A stretch of 64,000 nucleotides of DNA from Lysobacter soyae (GTDB lineage Bacteria; Pseudomonadota; Gammaproteobacteria; Xanthomonadales; Xanthomonadaceae), in NCBI RefSeq assembly GCF_019551435.1, contig NZ_CP080544.1, forward strand, positions 434,001-498,000. Direction: 5' to 3'. Of the stretch, positions 38,043 through 48,479 are shown piece after piece; within the stretch, counting starts at the first letter, position 1, and each line of letters starts with the position of its first letter. The notes under the pieces are model-generated. The model was not told where the DNA came from. It did no database searches and saw nothing but the letters and a program-made list of their open reading frames with translations. The position numbers and the translations under genes are program-made.

Positions 38043-38065
38043 TCAAGCAATCCATTTGTTGAAAA

Positions 38066-38113
38066 GCGCCTCATCCGCCCCTTCGGGGCACCTTCTCCAC
38101 TTTGTGGAGAAGG
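38066..38113. repeat. palindromic intergenic repeat, copy C
   Basis: Same orientation as copy A: GCGCCTCATCC, hairpin 1 in the variant form GCCCC-TTC-GGGGC, ACC, and hairpin 2 TTCTCCAC-TTT-GTGGAGAA. Compared with copy A, hairpin 1 has changed at paired positions so that the stem is kept. Confidence 0.88.
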
Positions 38114-38123
38114 GCGGCATTGC

Positions 38124-38175
38124 CCCTCTCCACAAAGTGGAGAGGGTGGCGCGCAGCGCCGGGTGAGGCGCTCTT
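38124..38175. repeat. palindromic intergenic repeat, copy D (inverted)
   Basis: CCCTCTCCAC-AAA-GTGGAGAGGG, a perfect 10-bp stem, is followed by TGGCGCGCAGCGCCGG and TGAGGCGCTCTT. It faces copy C ten bases away, so C and D form an inverted pair like the paired REP units called BIMEs. An extra AAGGCGCTCTTA follows. Confidence 0.88.
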
Positions 38176-38189
38176 AAGGCGCTCTTACC

Positions 38190-39122
38190 TTACAACGCGT
38201 ACCCATACTGCCGCTCAAACTCCGCAGCAAATTCAGCATAAGTAAAACGCTGATTCTGCGTGCCGTGATGACTCACCTTCAGCGCACCCATGAGATTGCC
38301 GATGCGGCCGATGGTCGGCCAGTCGTAGCCCTTTTCCAGACCGAAAATCAGACCCGCGCGGAAGGCGTCGCCGCAGCCGGTCGGATCAACCACCGCCTTT
38401 TCCTTGGCCGGCGGGGCATGGATGGTTTCACCGCCCACGTGGATGTCGACACCCTTCGGACCGCGCGTGGTGATGTAGGCCTTGACCTTCGAGGAGATGG
38501 TCGCTTCGTCCCACCCGGTACGGTCCTGCAGCAGGTTCGACTCGTAGTCATTGGTGATCACGTAGTCAGCCAACTCGATGAACTCGCGGAATTCCTCGCC
38601 ATTGAACAGCGGCATGGCCTGGCCCGGGTCGAAAATGAACGGAATACCGGCTGCCTTGAACTCGCGTGCGTTCTGCAACATGCCGTCACGGCCATCCGGT
38701 GCCACGATGCCCAGTGTGATTCCCGGCACATCTTTGACGTGGTTTTCGTGGCTGAACATCATCGCGCCCGGGTGGAATGCGGTGATCTGGTTGTTGTCGT
38801 GGTCGGTGGTGATGAAGGCCTGCGGCGTAAACGTACCCTGCATCTCACGCACGCACTGCATAGGGATGTCCAGCGCCTGGAAATAGGCACGGTAGGGCCC
38901 GAAGTCTTCACCCACGGTGGCCATCGGCACCGGTTTTCCGCCCAAAAGCTTCAAGTTGTAGGCGATATTGCCCGCGCAGCCGCCGAATTCACGACGCATC
39001 CGGGGCACCAAAAACGACACATTCAGGATATGAACCTTGTCCGGGAGGATGTGGTTCTTGAACTGGTCCGGGAACACCATGATGGTGTCGTAAGCAAGCG
39101 AGCCGCAAATGAGTGTAGACAT
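38190..39122 (-). CDS. PfkB-family carbohydrate/adenosine kinase
   Basis: Starting at MSTLICGSLAYD (39122), the 310-residue protein belongs to the ribokinase/PfkB family: GGCAGNIAYNLKLLG near 47, and the C-terminal signature DPTGCGDAFRAG near 248 with the catalytic Asp. The family phosphorylates a sugar or nucleoside hydroxyl with ATP; the sequence looks most like bacterial adenosine kinases, but substrate identity is not certain. An upstream extension of 32 residues is rejected. It diverges from mreB and converges on the C/D repeat pair. Confidence 0.9.
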   Translation of the reverse strand: MSTLICGSLAYDTIMVFPDQFKNHILPDKVHILNVSFLVPRMRREFGGCAGNIAYNLKLLGGKPVPMATVGEDFGPYRAYFQALDIPMQCVREMQGTFTPQAFITTDHDNNQITAFHPGAMMFSHENHVKDVPGITLGIVAPDGRDGMLQNAREFKAAGIPFIFDPGQAMPLFNGEEFREFIELADYVITNDYESNLLQDRTGWDEATISSKVKAYITTRGPKGVDIHVGGETIHAPPAKEKAVVDPTGCGDAFRAGLIFGLEKGYDWPTIGRIGNLMGALKVSHHGTQNQRFTYAEFAAEFERQYGYAL

Positions 39123-39234
39123 CGTGTCCGATCGAAGAGTCTGGGCAAACGTGCATAGCGTAACCAAATGCACGGTTTCCCGCCAATGAAGCGCGAATTG
39201 GCAACGAATTTCCAACATGCGACGGCTGCTTTTT

Positions 39235-40332
<1,098 letters not shown>

Positions 40333-40338
40333 TGCGGC

Positions 40339-41307
40339 GTGTCTTCGTACGCCGGCCCGGACTCCAACGATACTGAAAACATTGCGGAAACCCTGCGCCT
40401 GTTGGCGTGGTTCGCGGTGTGCATCGCCCTGATCGCAGCCGACCATCAGGGCGGTTGGTTGCGCATTGTCCGTTCACAAGCCGAACTCTTGATCCAGCCG
40501 TTGTGGAAGATTGCGGGTACACCTGCGCGCTTGGGCAAGGCGGCGCGCGAGAATGCGGTCTCACGCGAGCAACTGGTGAAAGACAATGCCGGTCTGCGCA
40601 ACGCCTTGCTGATCAGCAGCGCACGCGTGGCGCGTTTGGCCTCGGCCGAAGCGGAAAACACACGGTTGCGCGCTTTATTGGGCGTGGCGCAAGAAGAAAA
40701 GTTCAGCGTGCAGCTGGCGCCGATCCTTGATATTGACTTGGATCCGACCCGGCAGCGCTTGATGCTCGACATCGGCGCCAACCAAGGCGTTCGCGTCGGC
40801 CAGCCGGTGATCGATGCCGGTGGACTGTTGGGGCAGGTCACTGAAGTGAACCCGTCCACGTCGTCGGTGTTGTTGTTGACCGATCCTGATCATGCGGTGC
40901 CGGTCCAAGTGGTGCGTACCGGCATGCGCTTGATTGTTTACGGGCGTGGCGACCATCTGACGTTGGCCAACATTCCGCGTTCGGCGGATATCAAGCTCGG
41001 TGACGTGGTGCAAACCTCGGGCATCGGCGGGCGTTTCCCGCCGGGCTTTCCGGTTGGCACAATCACCAAGTTGCATCCGGATGTGTCGCGCGCCTTTGTC
41101 GAAGGCGATCTGAAACCGGCGGCCCTGATGGATCGCGGCCGCGATGTGCTGTTGCTCAATACCGTTCTCGTGCCCGTACGCAGCACGCCTGCCAATGTGA
41201 CCACGGTGGCGGCACCGATCCCGGTGGATGCCATGCTGCCGCGCAACACCCCCGTGTCGCCCCAGTCGCCTGCGGCGGAAGCGGCCAAGCCGGAGGCGAC
41301 GCCGTGA
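40339..41307 (+). CDS. mreC: rod shape-determining protein MreC
   Basis: The 322-residue protein (GTG start) has one N-terminal membrane helix (about 18-34), a coiled coil (about 60-115, RALLGVAQEE at its end), then the beta-rich MreC body (LDIGANQGVRVGQPVID, VVQTSGIGGRFPPGFPVG). The C-terminus is Ala/Pro-rich. It is the periplasmic scaffold linking MreB to PBP2 and RodA. Its stop overlaps the mreD GTG by four bases. Confidence 0.96.
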   Translation: MSSYAGPDSNDTENIAETLRLLAWFAVCIALIAADHQGGWLRIVRSQAELLIQPLWKIAGTPARLGKAARENAVSREQLVKDNAGLRNALLISSARVARLASAEAENTRLRALLGVAQEEKFSVQLAPILDIDLDPTRQRLMLDIGANQGVRVGQPVIDAGGLLGQVTEVNPSTSSVLLLTDPDHAVPVQVVRTGMRLIVYGRGDHLTLANIPRSADIKLGDVVQTSGIGGRFPPGFPVGTITKLHPDVSRAFVEGDLKPAALMDRGRDVLLLNTVLVPVRSTPANVTTVAAPIPVDAMLPRNTPVSPQSPAAEAAKPEATP

Positions 41308-41780
41308 TCCGGGGCAACCAGGGCCTGATGATTTTCCTGACCTTGTCGATTGCCTTGGTATTGGCGATTTTGCCGATGCCCGAGGTGTTGTTGGCATTCC
41401 GTCCTCTGTGGCTGTTTTTGGTGATCGCATTTTGGACGCTCGAAGCGCCTGAGCACGTGGGTCTCGGTGTCGCTTTTGTGTTCGGCGTACTGATGGACTT
41501 GGTGGTGGGCAGCGTGCTCGGCGAGCATTCGCTGCGTTTGGTGGTGTTTACCTTCCTGCTCGGTCGCTTCCGCGCGCGCTTCAACTTTTATCCGGGGTGG
41601 CAACAAACCTTGGTGCTGGCCGCTTTGTTGGTCAATGACCGCATTGTCGCGGCGGCGGTACATTTCGCCACGCATGGTGCTGCTGCGCCATGGCGCTATT
41701 GGGGCACTGTCGTGATCACAGCGATTCTGTGGGTGCCGGTGTTCGCGCTGTTGGATGCCATCCGACTCAGGAAGCGCTGA
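41304..41780 (+). CDS. mreD: rod shape-determining protein MreD
   Basis: The 158-residue inner-membrane protein has about five hydrophobic segments and the typical FRPLWLFLVIAFWTLEAPEHVG early region. GTG start overlaps the mreC stop (GTGA). It completes the MreBCD elongation complex. It is directly followed by mrdA (TGA then GTG with no gap), so the proteins are likely translated in a coupled way. Confidence 0.93.
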   Translation: MIRGNQGLMIFLTLSIALVLAILPMPEVLLAFRPLWLFLVIAFWTLEAPEHVGLGVAFVFGVLMDLVVGSVLGEHSLRLVVFTFLLGRFRARFNFYPGWQQTLVLAALLVNDRIVAAAVHFATHGAAAPWRYWGTVVITAILWVPVFALLDAIRLRKR

Positions 41781-43733
41781 GTGTTTCGCGAACGTCGACG
41801 ACCGGTCAAGAACGCCTCGTTGGAAGTCGAGCAGTTTCGACGCCGCGCGTTCTTGGGTTTTGCCGTTGTCGGATTGTGTTTGATCGCATTGGGCGGCTGG
41901 TATTTCAAGCTGCAAGTGGTAGATCACCAAAAATACGCCGCTGATTCCGAGGCCAACCGGATCAAACCAAGACCCATCGTGCCCGGCAGGGGTTTGATTT
42001 TGGACCGCAAGGGTCGCGTACTCGCCGACAACGTGCCCGAGTTTCGATTGGACGTCATGCCGGAGGAAGCCGGTGACATTGATGTCCTTTTGACAAAGCT
42101 CTCGAAGGTCGTGCCGCTGACTGACGATGAAATCGCCGCTTTCAAGAAAGCGCGGGAAGGGGGACGGTCACACCGTCCGGTGCCCCTCAAATTGAAATTG
42201 ACCGAAGCGGATATCTCCGTCTTCGAAGTGAATCGTTGGCAATTCCCGGGCGTGGATGTCGTGCCGTATTTCGGTCGCGTGTATCCGTACGGTGATTTGT
42301 TCACCCACGTGATCGGCTACGTCGGACGTGTGGATGCCAAGGACAAGGAACGCTTGGGTAATTTGGAAGGCGCCATCAGTCACGTCGGCAAATCCGGACT
42401 TGAGCGTTATTACGAAGACCAATTGCGCGGCAAAGTAGGTTACGAGCGCATAGAAACCAACGCCGACGGACGGCCGCTTCGCTCGTTGGGCACCGAGCCC
42501 GCCAGTGCGGGCCAAGATCTCAAATTGTCGATCGATCTGGATTTGCAGCGCGCCATGGTCCAGGCCTTCGGTCCGTACGAAGGCACCGGCATCGCGATTG
42601 ATCCGCGCACCGGTGAAATTCTTGCGATGGTGAGCCTGCCCTCATTTGACGAAAATCTCTTCGTCAACGGCATTTCGCACGCCGACTTCAAGGCACTGCA
42701 AGACAATCCTTCGCGACCGCAATTCAATCGCGCGGTGTTGGGTGGCGTCGCACCGGGCTCGACCATCAAGCCTTTTCTGGCCTTGGCGGGCCTCGATAGC
42801 GGTGTGCGGAAACCCGGCGATACCGTCATGTCCACCGGCATGTTCTATCTGCCGGGAAGCCGCCGTGGCTTCGGCGATTCGCACCGTGGCGGACATGGTC
42901 TGACCGACCTGCGCAAGTCCATCTACGAGTCCGTCAACACCTATTACTACAAGCTTTCGCTCGATATGGGCATCGACCTCATGGTCGACTACCTTGATCG
43001 CTACGGTTTCGGCAAACCCACCGGCGTGGATTTGTCAGGTGAGGTGGCCGGCATCCTGCCGTCTCCGGCATGGAAGCAAAAGCACGCGAAAGGCGATCGT
43101 CGCTGGTATCCCTTCGAGACCGTCAATGCCAGCATCGGACAGGGCCTTTGGAAAGTGACGCCCTTGCAATTGGCGCAGGCGTTGGGCGGTCTCGCAAACG
43201 GCGGTTATTTGCGTCGGCCGCACTTGGTCAAAGAAACCCGCAACGGCCCGACGGCGAACTGGGTCGAAATGCCGCAGCCGACACCGACGCGCATTAGTAC
43301 CAATGCGGCGAATCTGCAAGTCGTGCGCGAAGGCATGATCGGTACAGTGCATGGCCACGGCACCGCTACCAATATTCGCAGTGGCCTGACGTATCTGATC
43401 GCGAGTAAGACCGGTACTGCACAAGTCGTCAGCCGTCGCGGACACGCCGCGCTGAATCCGCGCGCATTGCCGATGCATTTGCGCCATCGCGCGCTGTTTG
43501 AAGCCTATGCGCCAGCCAATGATCCGACCATCGCGGTGGTCGTCGCGGTGGAAGGCGGTGGTTATGGTGCCGACACAGCTGCGCCGATTGTTCGCAAGGT
43601 GATGGATGCGTGGATCAATGGCGTGATGCCGGATGGATCACGCATCGGCAGCGCCGCCGGCGCGACAATCACCGCCTCGACGGATCCGCGCTTTTCGGAT
43701 GTCCAAGCCTCGGTCAATGGAGGCGCACCATGA
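41781..43733 (+). CDS. mrdA: penicillin-binding protein 2 (elongation transpeptidase)
   Basis: The 650-residue protein starts with GTG. One N-terminal membrane helix (about 28-48) is followed by the PBP dimerisation domain (about 60-240) and the transpeptidase domain with Ser327 in GSTIKPF (SxxK), SVN near 384 and KTGTAQ near 543. It crosslinks new peptidoglycan of the side wall in complex with RodA. The end is extended by a short low-complexity tail after WINGVMPDG. ATGA overlap with rodA. Confidence 0.97.
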   Translation: MFRERRRPVKNASLEVEQFRRRAFLGFAVVGLCLIALGGWYFKLQVVDHQKYAADSEANRIKPRPIVPGRGLILDRKGRVLADNVPEFRLDVMPEEAGDIDVLLTKLSKVVPLTDDEIAAFKKAREGGRSHRPVPLKLKLTEADISVFEVNRWQFPGVDVVPYFGRVYPYGDLFTHVIGYVGRVDAKDKERLGNLEGAISHVGKSGLERYYEDQLRGKVGYERIETNADGRPLRSLGTEPASAGQDLKLSIDLDLQRAMVQAFGPYEGTGIAIDPRTGEILAMVSLPSFDENLFVNGISHADFKALQDNPSRPQFNRAVLGGVAPGSTIKPFLALAGLDSGVRKPGDTVMSTGMFYLPGSRRGFGDSHRGGHGLTDLRKSIYESVNTYYYKLSLDMGIDLMVDYLDRYGFGKPTGVDLSGEVAGILPSPAWKQKHAKGDRRWYPFETVNASIGQGLWKVTPLQLAQALGGLANGGYLRRPHLVKETRNGPTANWVEMPQPTPTRISTNAANLQVVREGMIGTVHGHGTATNIRSGLTYLIASKTGTAQVVSRRGHAALNPRALPMHLRHRALFEAYAPANDPTIAVVVAVEGGGYGADTAAPIVRKVMDAWINGVMPDGSRIGSAAGATITASTDPRFSDVQASVNGGAP

Positions 43734-44842
43734 ATCCGTTGCTGTTGTTGGTGGCGAAACACGTACAGCGCTTCTTGCGTACGATCGACTTGCCGTTGAT
43801 GGCGCCTTTGCTCGGCCTCATGATTTTCGGCTTGGTGACGCTTTACAGCGCCGGCGATGGCAGTACCCGCATGGTGTTCTCGCAAGGCTCGCGATTCGTG
43901 ATCGGGCTGGCACTGATGTGGATTTTTTCCAGGACGCCACCACCGTTCCTGCGATCAATCGCGCCTTACTTGTTCGTGATCACGCTGATTCCGTTGATTG
44001 CGGTGTTGCTGATCGGTCAGGGACGGCACGGCAATTTGTGGATCAATCTCGGCATCTTTTATTTCCAACCGTCCGAGCTCATCAAGCTGAGTTTGCCGCT
44101 GATGTTGGCTTGGTTTTTGCATGACGCGGTTTTACCGCCGCGTTTTCGCACCGTGTTGATGGCCGGCGTTCTCGTCGGCGTGCCCGTCGGTTTGATTCTG
44201 CTGCAGCCGGATTTCGGCACGGCGATGTTGATTACCGCCAGTGCGGTGTTCACCCTGTTCCTTGCCGGGTTGTCGTGGTGGTGGTTCGGTGCGGCGGCAG
44301 GCGGCGTTGCGGTTGCCGCGCCCGTGGCTTGGATGTTTTTTCTGCGCCCGTATCAGAAAGACCGCATTTTGAATTTCCTGCATCCGGAAATGGACAAACT
44401 CGGTTCGGGTTGGAACATCACACAATCGAAAATTGCAATTGGTTCTGGCGGTTGGACTGGCAAAGGCTGGGGCCAAGGCTCGCAATCCCATTTGGATTAC
44501 TTGCCTGAGCACACCACGGATTTCCTCTTTTCGGTATTGAGCGAAGAGTTCGGTTGGTTTGGTGTGGCGCTCGCGTTTACACTCTATTTGTTAGTGATCG
44601 CACGTTGTTTGTGGATTGCGGTGGAGGCGCGTGACACCTTTTCGCGCTTGCTTGCAGGCACCTTCGGCTTGTCGATGTTCGTCTATGTGATGGTGAACGG
44701 CGGCATGATCGCCGGCATGCTGCCGGTGGTGGGTGTTCCGATGCCGTTGTTGTCCTACGGCGGTACCTCTGCCGTGGTCTTGTTGACCGGCATGGGCATG
44801 GTGATGTCGGTCCGCGCCCATTCACAAACACGCATCCGTTAA
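43730..44842 (+). CDS. rodA: RodA, SEDS peptidoglycan glycosyltransferase
   Basis: Starting at MNPLLLLVA (43730), the 370-residue SEDS protein has about ten membrane helices and conserved motifs LLQPDFGTAMLI near 162, and the C-terminal PLLSYGGTS near 340. It polymerises lipid II into glycan strands for the elongasome together with PBP2, whose stop overlaps the rodA start. A longer frame into mrdA is rejected. Confidence 0.97.
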   Translation: MNPLLLLVAKHVQRFLRTIDLPLMAPLLGLMIFGLVTLYSAGDGSTRMVFSQGSRFVIGLALMWIFSRTPPPFLRSIAPYLFVITLIPLIAVLLIGQGRHGNLWINLGIFYFQPSELIKLSLPLMLAWFLHDAVLPPRFRTVLMAGVLVGVPVGLILLQPDFGTAMLITASAVFTLFLAGLSWWWFGAAAGGVAVAAPVAWMFFLRPYQKDRILNFLHPEMDKLGSGWNITQSKIAIGSGGWTGKGWGQGSQSHLDYLPEHTTDFLFSVLSEEFGWFGVALAFTLYLLVIARCLWIAVEARDTFSRLLAGTFGLSMFVYVMVNGGMIAGMLPVVGVPMPLLSYGGTSAVVLLTGMGMVMSVRAHSQTRIR

Positions 44843-44882
44843 ATGATTTGATTGTCCCTACGCCGTGAGCCCCCTGAGAAAA

Positions 44883-45989
44883 ATGACACGACGACTCCTA
44901 CTGATCTGTGCGGCCACCTTGTTGGCCAGCTGTGCAACACAAAAAGTCCCGCCGCCGAAACCCGAACTGCCGCCGGCGCCGCCGGTCGTAGAGCCCGCGC
45001 CGAGCGCGGTCACGCCGACGGGTCCGGTGCCGGATCTGGTCGCAGCCAAAGAAGCCTTTGCGCTCGACACCGCGGCCAAATATCGCGTTGATGCCAATCG
45101 CGTGCGATCGGTCTTGGCGAGTGCGGAAATCAAAGACAGCATCATCACCGCCATGTCTCGGCCGGCCGAGGGCACCAAGCAATGGCGGGACTACCGTCCG
45201 ATCTTCATCGTGCCTTCGCGCATCGAGGGCGGCAAAGCCTTCATGACCCAAAACGCGGCATTGTTGTCGCGCGCCGAGTCCCGCTACGGCGTGCCGAAGG
45301 AAATCATCACGGCGATCACCGGTGTTGAAACGGGCTATGGCAGCAACATGGGCAAGTACCGTGTCATCGACGCCTTGTACACCCTGGCATTCCGCTATCC
45401 GCGCACCAATCTGCCTGAAAAAATCGCGCGCGAAAACGCCCGCGAGGCGTTCTTCCGCGATGAGCTTGCACAGGTGTTTGCGCTGGAAGGTGAATCCCAT
45501 ATGGACGCCACGCAGTTGAAAGGCAGCTATGCCGGCGCGATGGGCTGGGGTCAGTTCATGCCGTCGAGTTATCGCCAATATGCGGTGGACGGTGATAATG
45601 ACGGCAAGCGTGATTTGCTCACTGATCTGGATGACGTGATTCCTTCGATCGCCAACTATTTCATCGGGCGCGGCCAATGGGTGCCGGGACGTCCGGTGAT
45701 GGTGCGTGCCAACCGGCGCCCCGACGCGCAAGCCTTCAACCCTGGAAACACTGTCGATCAGCTGTATTCGCAGCAGGCATTGGCATCGATGGGCTGGCGA
45801 CCGCTGCAGGACGTACCGGCCGACGAGCCGGCCACCATCATCACCTTTGAAGGTGCGAACGGGACTGAGTACTGGATGGCCTTCCGCAATTTCGTCGCCA
45901 TCACCAAGTACAACAAATCACCGATGTACGCTGCCGCGGTTTACCAGTTGTCGCAAGAAATCGCAGGCACGCCGGTACCGGGCGCATGA
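44883..45989 (+). CDS. mltB: membrane-bound lytic murein transglycosylase B
   Basis: The roughly 368-residue lipoprotein has signal MTRRLLLICAATLLASC (Cys17) and a proline-rich linker. The MltB catalytic domain (about 55-360) carries GVETGYGSNMGKYRV (catalytic Glu), GSYAGAMGWGQFMPSSYRQYAVDGDNDG and a C-terminal peptide-binding part. A GTG at 44865 would add six residues; the ATG is preferred because GAGAAA precedes it and the lipoprotein signal begins there. It cleaves glycan strands to 1,6-anhydro products. Its stop overlaps rlpA (ATGA). Confidence 0.94.
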   Translation: MTRRLLLICAATLLASCATQKVPPPKPELPPAPPVVEPAPSAVTPTGPVPDLVAAKEAFALDTAAKYRVDANRVRSVLASAEIKDSIITAMSRPAEGTKQWRDYRPIFIVPSRIEGGKAFMTQNAALLSRAESRYGVPKEIITAITGVETGYGSNMGKYRVIDALYTLAFRYPRTNLPEKIARENAREAFFRDELAQVFALEGESHMDATQLKGSYAGAMGWGQFMPSSYRQYAVDGDNDGKRDLLTDLDDVIPSIANYFIGRGQWVPGRPVMVRANRRPDAQAFNPGNTVDQLYSQQALASMGWRPLQDVPADEPATIITFEGANGTEYWMAFRNFVAITKYNKSPMYAAAVYQLSQEIAGTPVPGA

Positions 45990-47242
45990 GGTGGCTTGTG
46001 GTCGGTGCGGCGGTGATGTTGGCGGCCTGTAGTACCGCGCCGAAAAAAAGCGACACTTCCGCCGCCAAATCCGTGAGTTCATCCGCCAAGTCGGCCGGTC
46101 ATGCCGCACCCAAGACCGTCGCCAAAGTGTCGCCGTATGCGCCGGCCAAGGAAGATCCTTCCAAGCGTGGCAACTACGTGGCCGGCGGCTTGTATGCGCC
46201 GGGCGAGAAAGATTCCGTGCCGGATGAGATCCCGGATGTGGATGCCATTCCGGAACCGGTGGTCAAATACGAAGCGCGATCCCGCAGCGGCAACAAAGAC
46301 TATTCCGTGCTCGGCAAACGCTATCGCGTGCTCGACGACCACGAGGGATACGACGAAACCGGCAATGCTTCCTATTACGGCAAGAAATTCCACGGCCGGC
46401 GCACGTCGAACGGTGATGTCTATGACATGTACGCCTTCACTGCGGCACACAGAAGTTTGCCGCTGCCGAGCTATGCGCGCGTGACCAATCTCGCCAATGG
46501 CAAGTCGGTGGTGGTGCGCGTCAACGACCGCGGGCCGTTTCATTCCAATCGCATCATTGATCTGAGTTACGCCGCGGCCGTCAAGCTCGACTACCGAAAA
46601 CAAGGCACCGCACGCGTCCGCGTTGAGGCTTTGTCGCCGGATGATGCCAATGAAACCCGCGCGGTTTTGGCCAAGGCGAAAGCCGCGCAAAATGATCCGG
46701 ACGCGCGCAAGGATCTGGCCGCACAAATCGCGACCGACAACAAGCCGCAAGGTATCGCCTTGCAAGACCCGAAGTCAGCTGCGAAAGGGGAGTACCGTTT
46801 CGACATGACCCAAGAGGGTCGGCCCATGACGGCAGATGAATTCGATCGCTGGCTTGCGGCGCGACGGGTGCGGATTGCCACCGGCAAACCGGGTGCGCCT
46901 GACAAGGCGGTGACGACGGTGCCGGAAGCGACGCCGCCTGCGGTGTCGAAGGCGTTGGCACCGGAAGTTGCGGCGCAAACGCCCATCGCGACCGCGCAGT
47001 CGTGGGGGCAATCCACGCACGTGTTTCAGGTGGCGAGTTTTGCCAGCCAACAAAACGCCCAACACGCACTGGGTGTTTTGCAATCCGCCGGCATTCGCAA
47101 TTCACGACTCGTCGCCGCGAGTGTCAACGGCAAACAAGTCTGGCGCCTGCGCGTCGGACCGGTGCCGGAAACAGACGCTGCCAAACTTTCTTCGAGCATT
47201 GCGGGTTTGGGCTTCGGCCAACCCACGCGTGTTCGCGACTAA
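45986..47242 (+). CDS. rlpA: RlpA, septal-ring lytic transglycosylase with SPOR domain
   Basis: The 418-residue lipoprotein has signal MLAAC (Cys15) and a low-complexity linker. The double-psi beta-barrel domain (about 125-215; GNASYYGKKFHGRRTSNGD, VRVNDRGPF) is followed by a long linker and a SPOR domain near 345-415 (FQVASFASQQNA, WRLRVGP) that binds denuded glycan at division sites. Some RlpA proteins cleave such strands. It follows mltB by overlap and precedes dacC by 25 bases. Confidence 0.95.
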   Translation: MRWLVVGAAVMLAACSTAPKKSDTSAAKSVSSSAKSAGHAAPKTVAKVSPYAPAKEDPSKRGNYVAGGLYAPGEKDSVPDEIPDVDAIPEPVVKYEARSRSGNKDYSVLGKRYRVLDDHEGYDETGNASYYGKKFHGRRTSNGDVYDMYAFTAAHRSLPLPSYARVTNLANGKSVVVRVNDRGPFHSNRIIDLSYAAAVKLDYRKQGTARVRVEALSPDDANETRAVLAKAKAAQNDPDARKDLAAQIATDNKPQGIALQDPKSAAKGEYRFDMTQEGRPMTADEFDRWLAARRVRIATGKPGAPDKAVTTVPEATPPAVSKALAPEVAAQTPIATAQSWGQSTHVFQVASFASQQNAQHALGVLQSAGIRNSRLVAASVNGKQVWRLRVGPVPETDAAKLSSSIAGLGFGQPTRVRD

Positions 47243-47267
47243 CTCAAACGGATAACTCACAACAACA

Positions 47268-48479
47268 ATGAACAAACTTGTATTGACTGCCGCGCTCACG
47301 CTGAGCCTCGGACTTGCACAAGCGCAGCAAGCGTCCACACCGGTGACAACGCCCGCAGCACCGTCTGCTGTGGCCACGGGGGCTTTGCCCATTCCGCCGG
47401 CGCCGGCGCCGAAGGTCTCGAAAGCCTGGGTGTTGATGGACTACGCCACCGGACAAGTGTTGGCGGGTGAAAACATCGACATGCAACTGGAGCCGGCGAG
47501 CATCACCAAGGTGATGACCAGTTACGTCATCGCGGCCGAACTTGCCAAAGGCAAATTGAAGGCGACCGACCAGGTCATGATGTCTGAGAATGCTTGGAAA
47601 TCCGGTGGTGCCGGAACCGACGGCAGTTACAGCGGTTTCGAAGTCAATAAGACCGCGCCGTTGGAGCAAATGGAAAAGGGCATGGTGGTGCAGTCCGGCA
47701 ACGACGCGGCAATCGCCTTGGCCGAACATGTTGCCGGTAGCGAAGAAGCCTTCGCGCAATTGATGAATGCCCATGCCCAGCGCATCGGCATGAAGAATTC
47801 GCATTTCGAAAACGCCACCGGTCTGAGTGCGCCGGGACATATCTCCAGTGCCCGTGATTTGGCATTGTTGGGCCGCGCGTTGATCCACGACTACCCGCAG
47901 GCGTATTCGTACAACAAGATCAAGGAGTTCACCGTCGGTCCGATAACCCAGCCCAACCGCAACTTGCTGTTGTGGCGTGATGCCTCGGTCGACGGCATCA
48001 AGACCGGTCACCATTCCGCGGCAGGCTATTGCTTGATGGCGTCGGCGTTGCGTGGCGACCAGCGCCTGATCAGCGTGGTCCTTGGCGATACCAGTGAAGT
48101 GCAACGCGCCGTCGATTCGCAAGCCTTGTTGAATTGGGGTTTCCGCTTCTTCGAAGCGCACAAGCTCTATGAGCCCGGCAAAGCCATCACCACCCAAAAG
48201 GTTTGGAAAGGTGCCACGGATACCGTTCAAATCGGCGTCGCCGAACCGTTGGTGATTTCGGTGCCGCGCGGTCGTTACGATTCGCTGAAACCGACCATGG
48301 AAATGCCGCAAATGTTGGAAGGCCCGATCAAGAAGGGTCAAGTTCTGGGCAAAGTCAAAGTCATGCTTGACGGCAAACAAGTGGCCGAAGCGCCGCTGGT
48401 TGCGATGCAAGAGGTTGAACGTGCCGGTTTCTTCAAGCGCCTGTGGCATTCCTTGCTGCTGTGGTGGAAGTCTGTCTGA
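47268..48479 (+). CDS. dacC: D-alanyl-D-alanine carboxypeptidase (PBP5/6 type)
   Basis: The 403-residue protein has a signal peptide (ending near LAQAQQ) and catalytic motifs S78-I-T-K81, S143-G-N and K245-T-G, followed by the C-terminal beta domain and an amphipathic membrane anchor (RLWHSLLLWWKSV). It removes the terminal D-Ala from pentapeptides and so limits crosslinking. Its stop overlaps the ybeD start by one base (TGATG). Symbol dacC is by family; dacA would be equally suitable. Confidence 0.95.
   Translation: MNKLVLTAALTLSLGLAQAQQASTPVTTPAAPSAVATGALPIPPAPAPKVSKAWVLMDYATGQVLAGENIDMQLEPASITKVMTSYVIAAELAKGKLKATDQVMMSENAWKSGGAGTDGSYSGFEVNKTAPLEQMEKGMVVQSGNDAAIALAEHVAGSEEAFAQLMNAHAQRIGMKNSHFENATGLSAPGHISSARDLALLGRALIHDYPQAYSYNKIKEFTVGPITQPNRNLLLWRDASVDGIKTGHHSAAGYCLMASALRGDQRLISVVLGDTSEVQRAVDSQALLNWGFRFFEAHKLYEPGKAITTQKVWKGATDTVQIGVAEPLVISVPRGRYDSLKPTMEMPQMLEGPIKKGQVLGKVKVMLDGKQVAEAPLVAMQEVERAGFFKRLWHSLLLWWKSV

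Noticed and set aside
37479-38175. Repeats as a CRISPR array
   Set aside because: The units are in alternating orientation, differ in sequence, have no uniform spacers and no cas gene is near.
38265-39158. 297-residue open frame on the plus strand
   Set aside because: It is antisense to the PfkB-family kinase; no domain is visible and the kinase signature is intact.
47244-48449. 401-residue open frame on the minus strand
   Set aside because: It is antisense to dacC with intact catalytic motifs; the composition is typical of a shadow frame.
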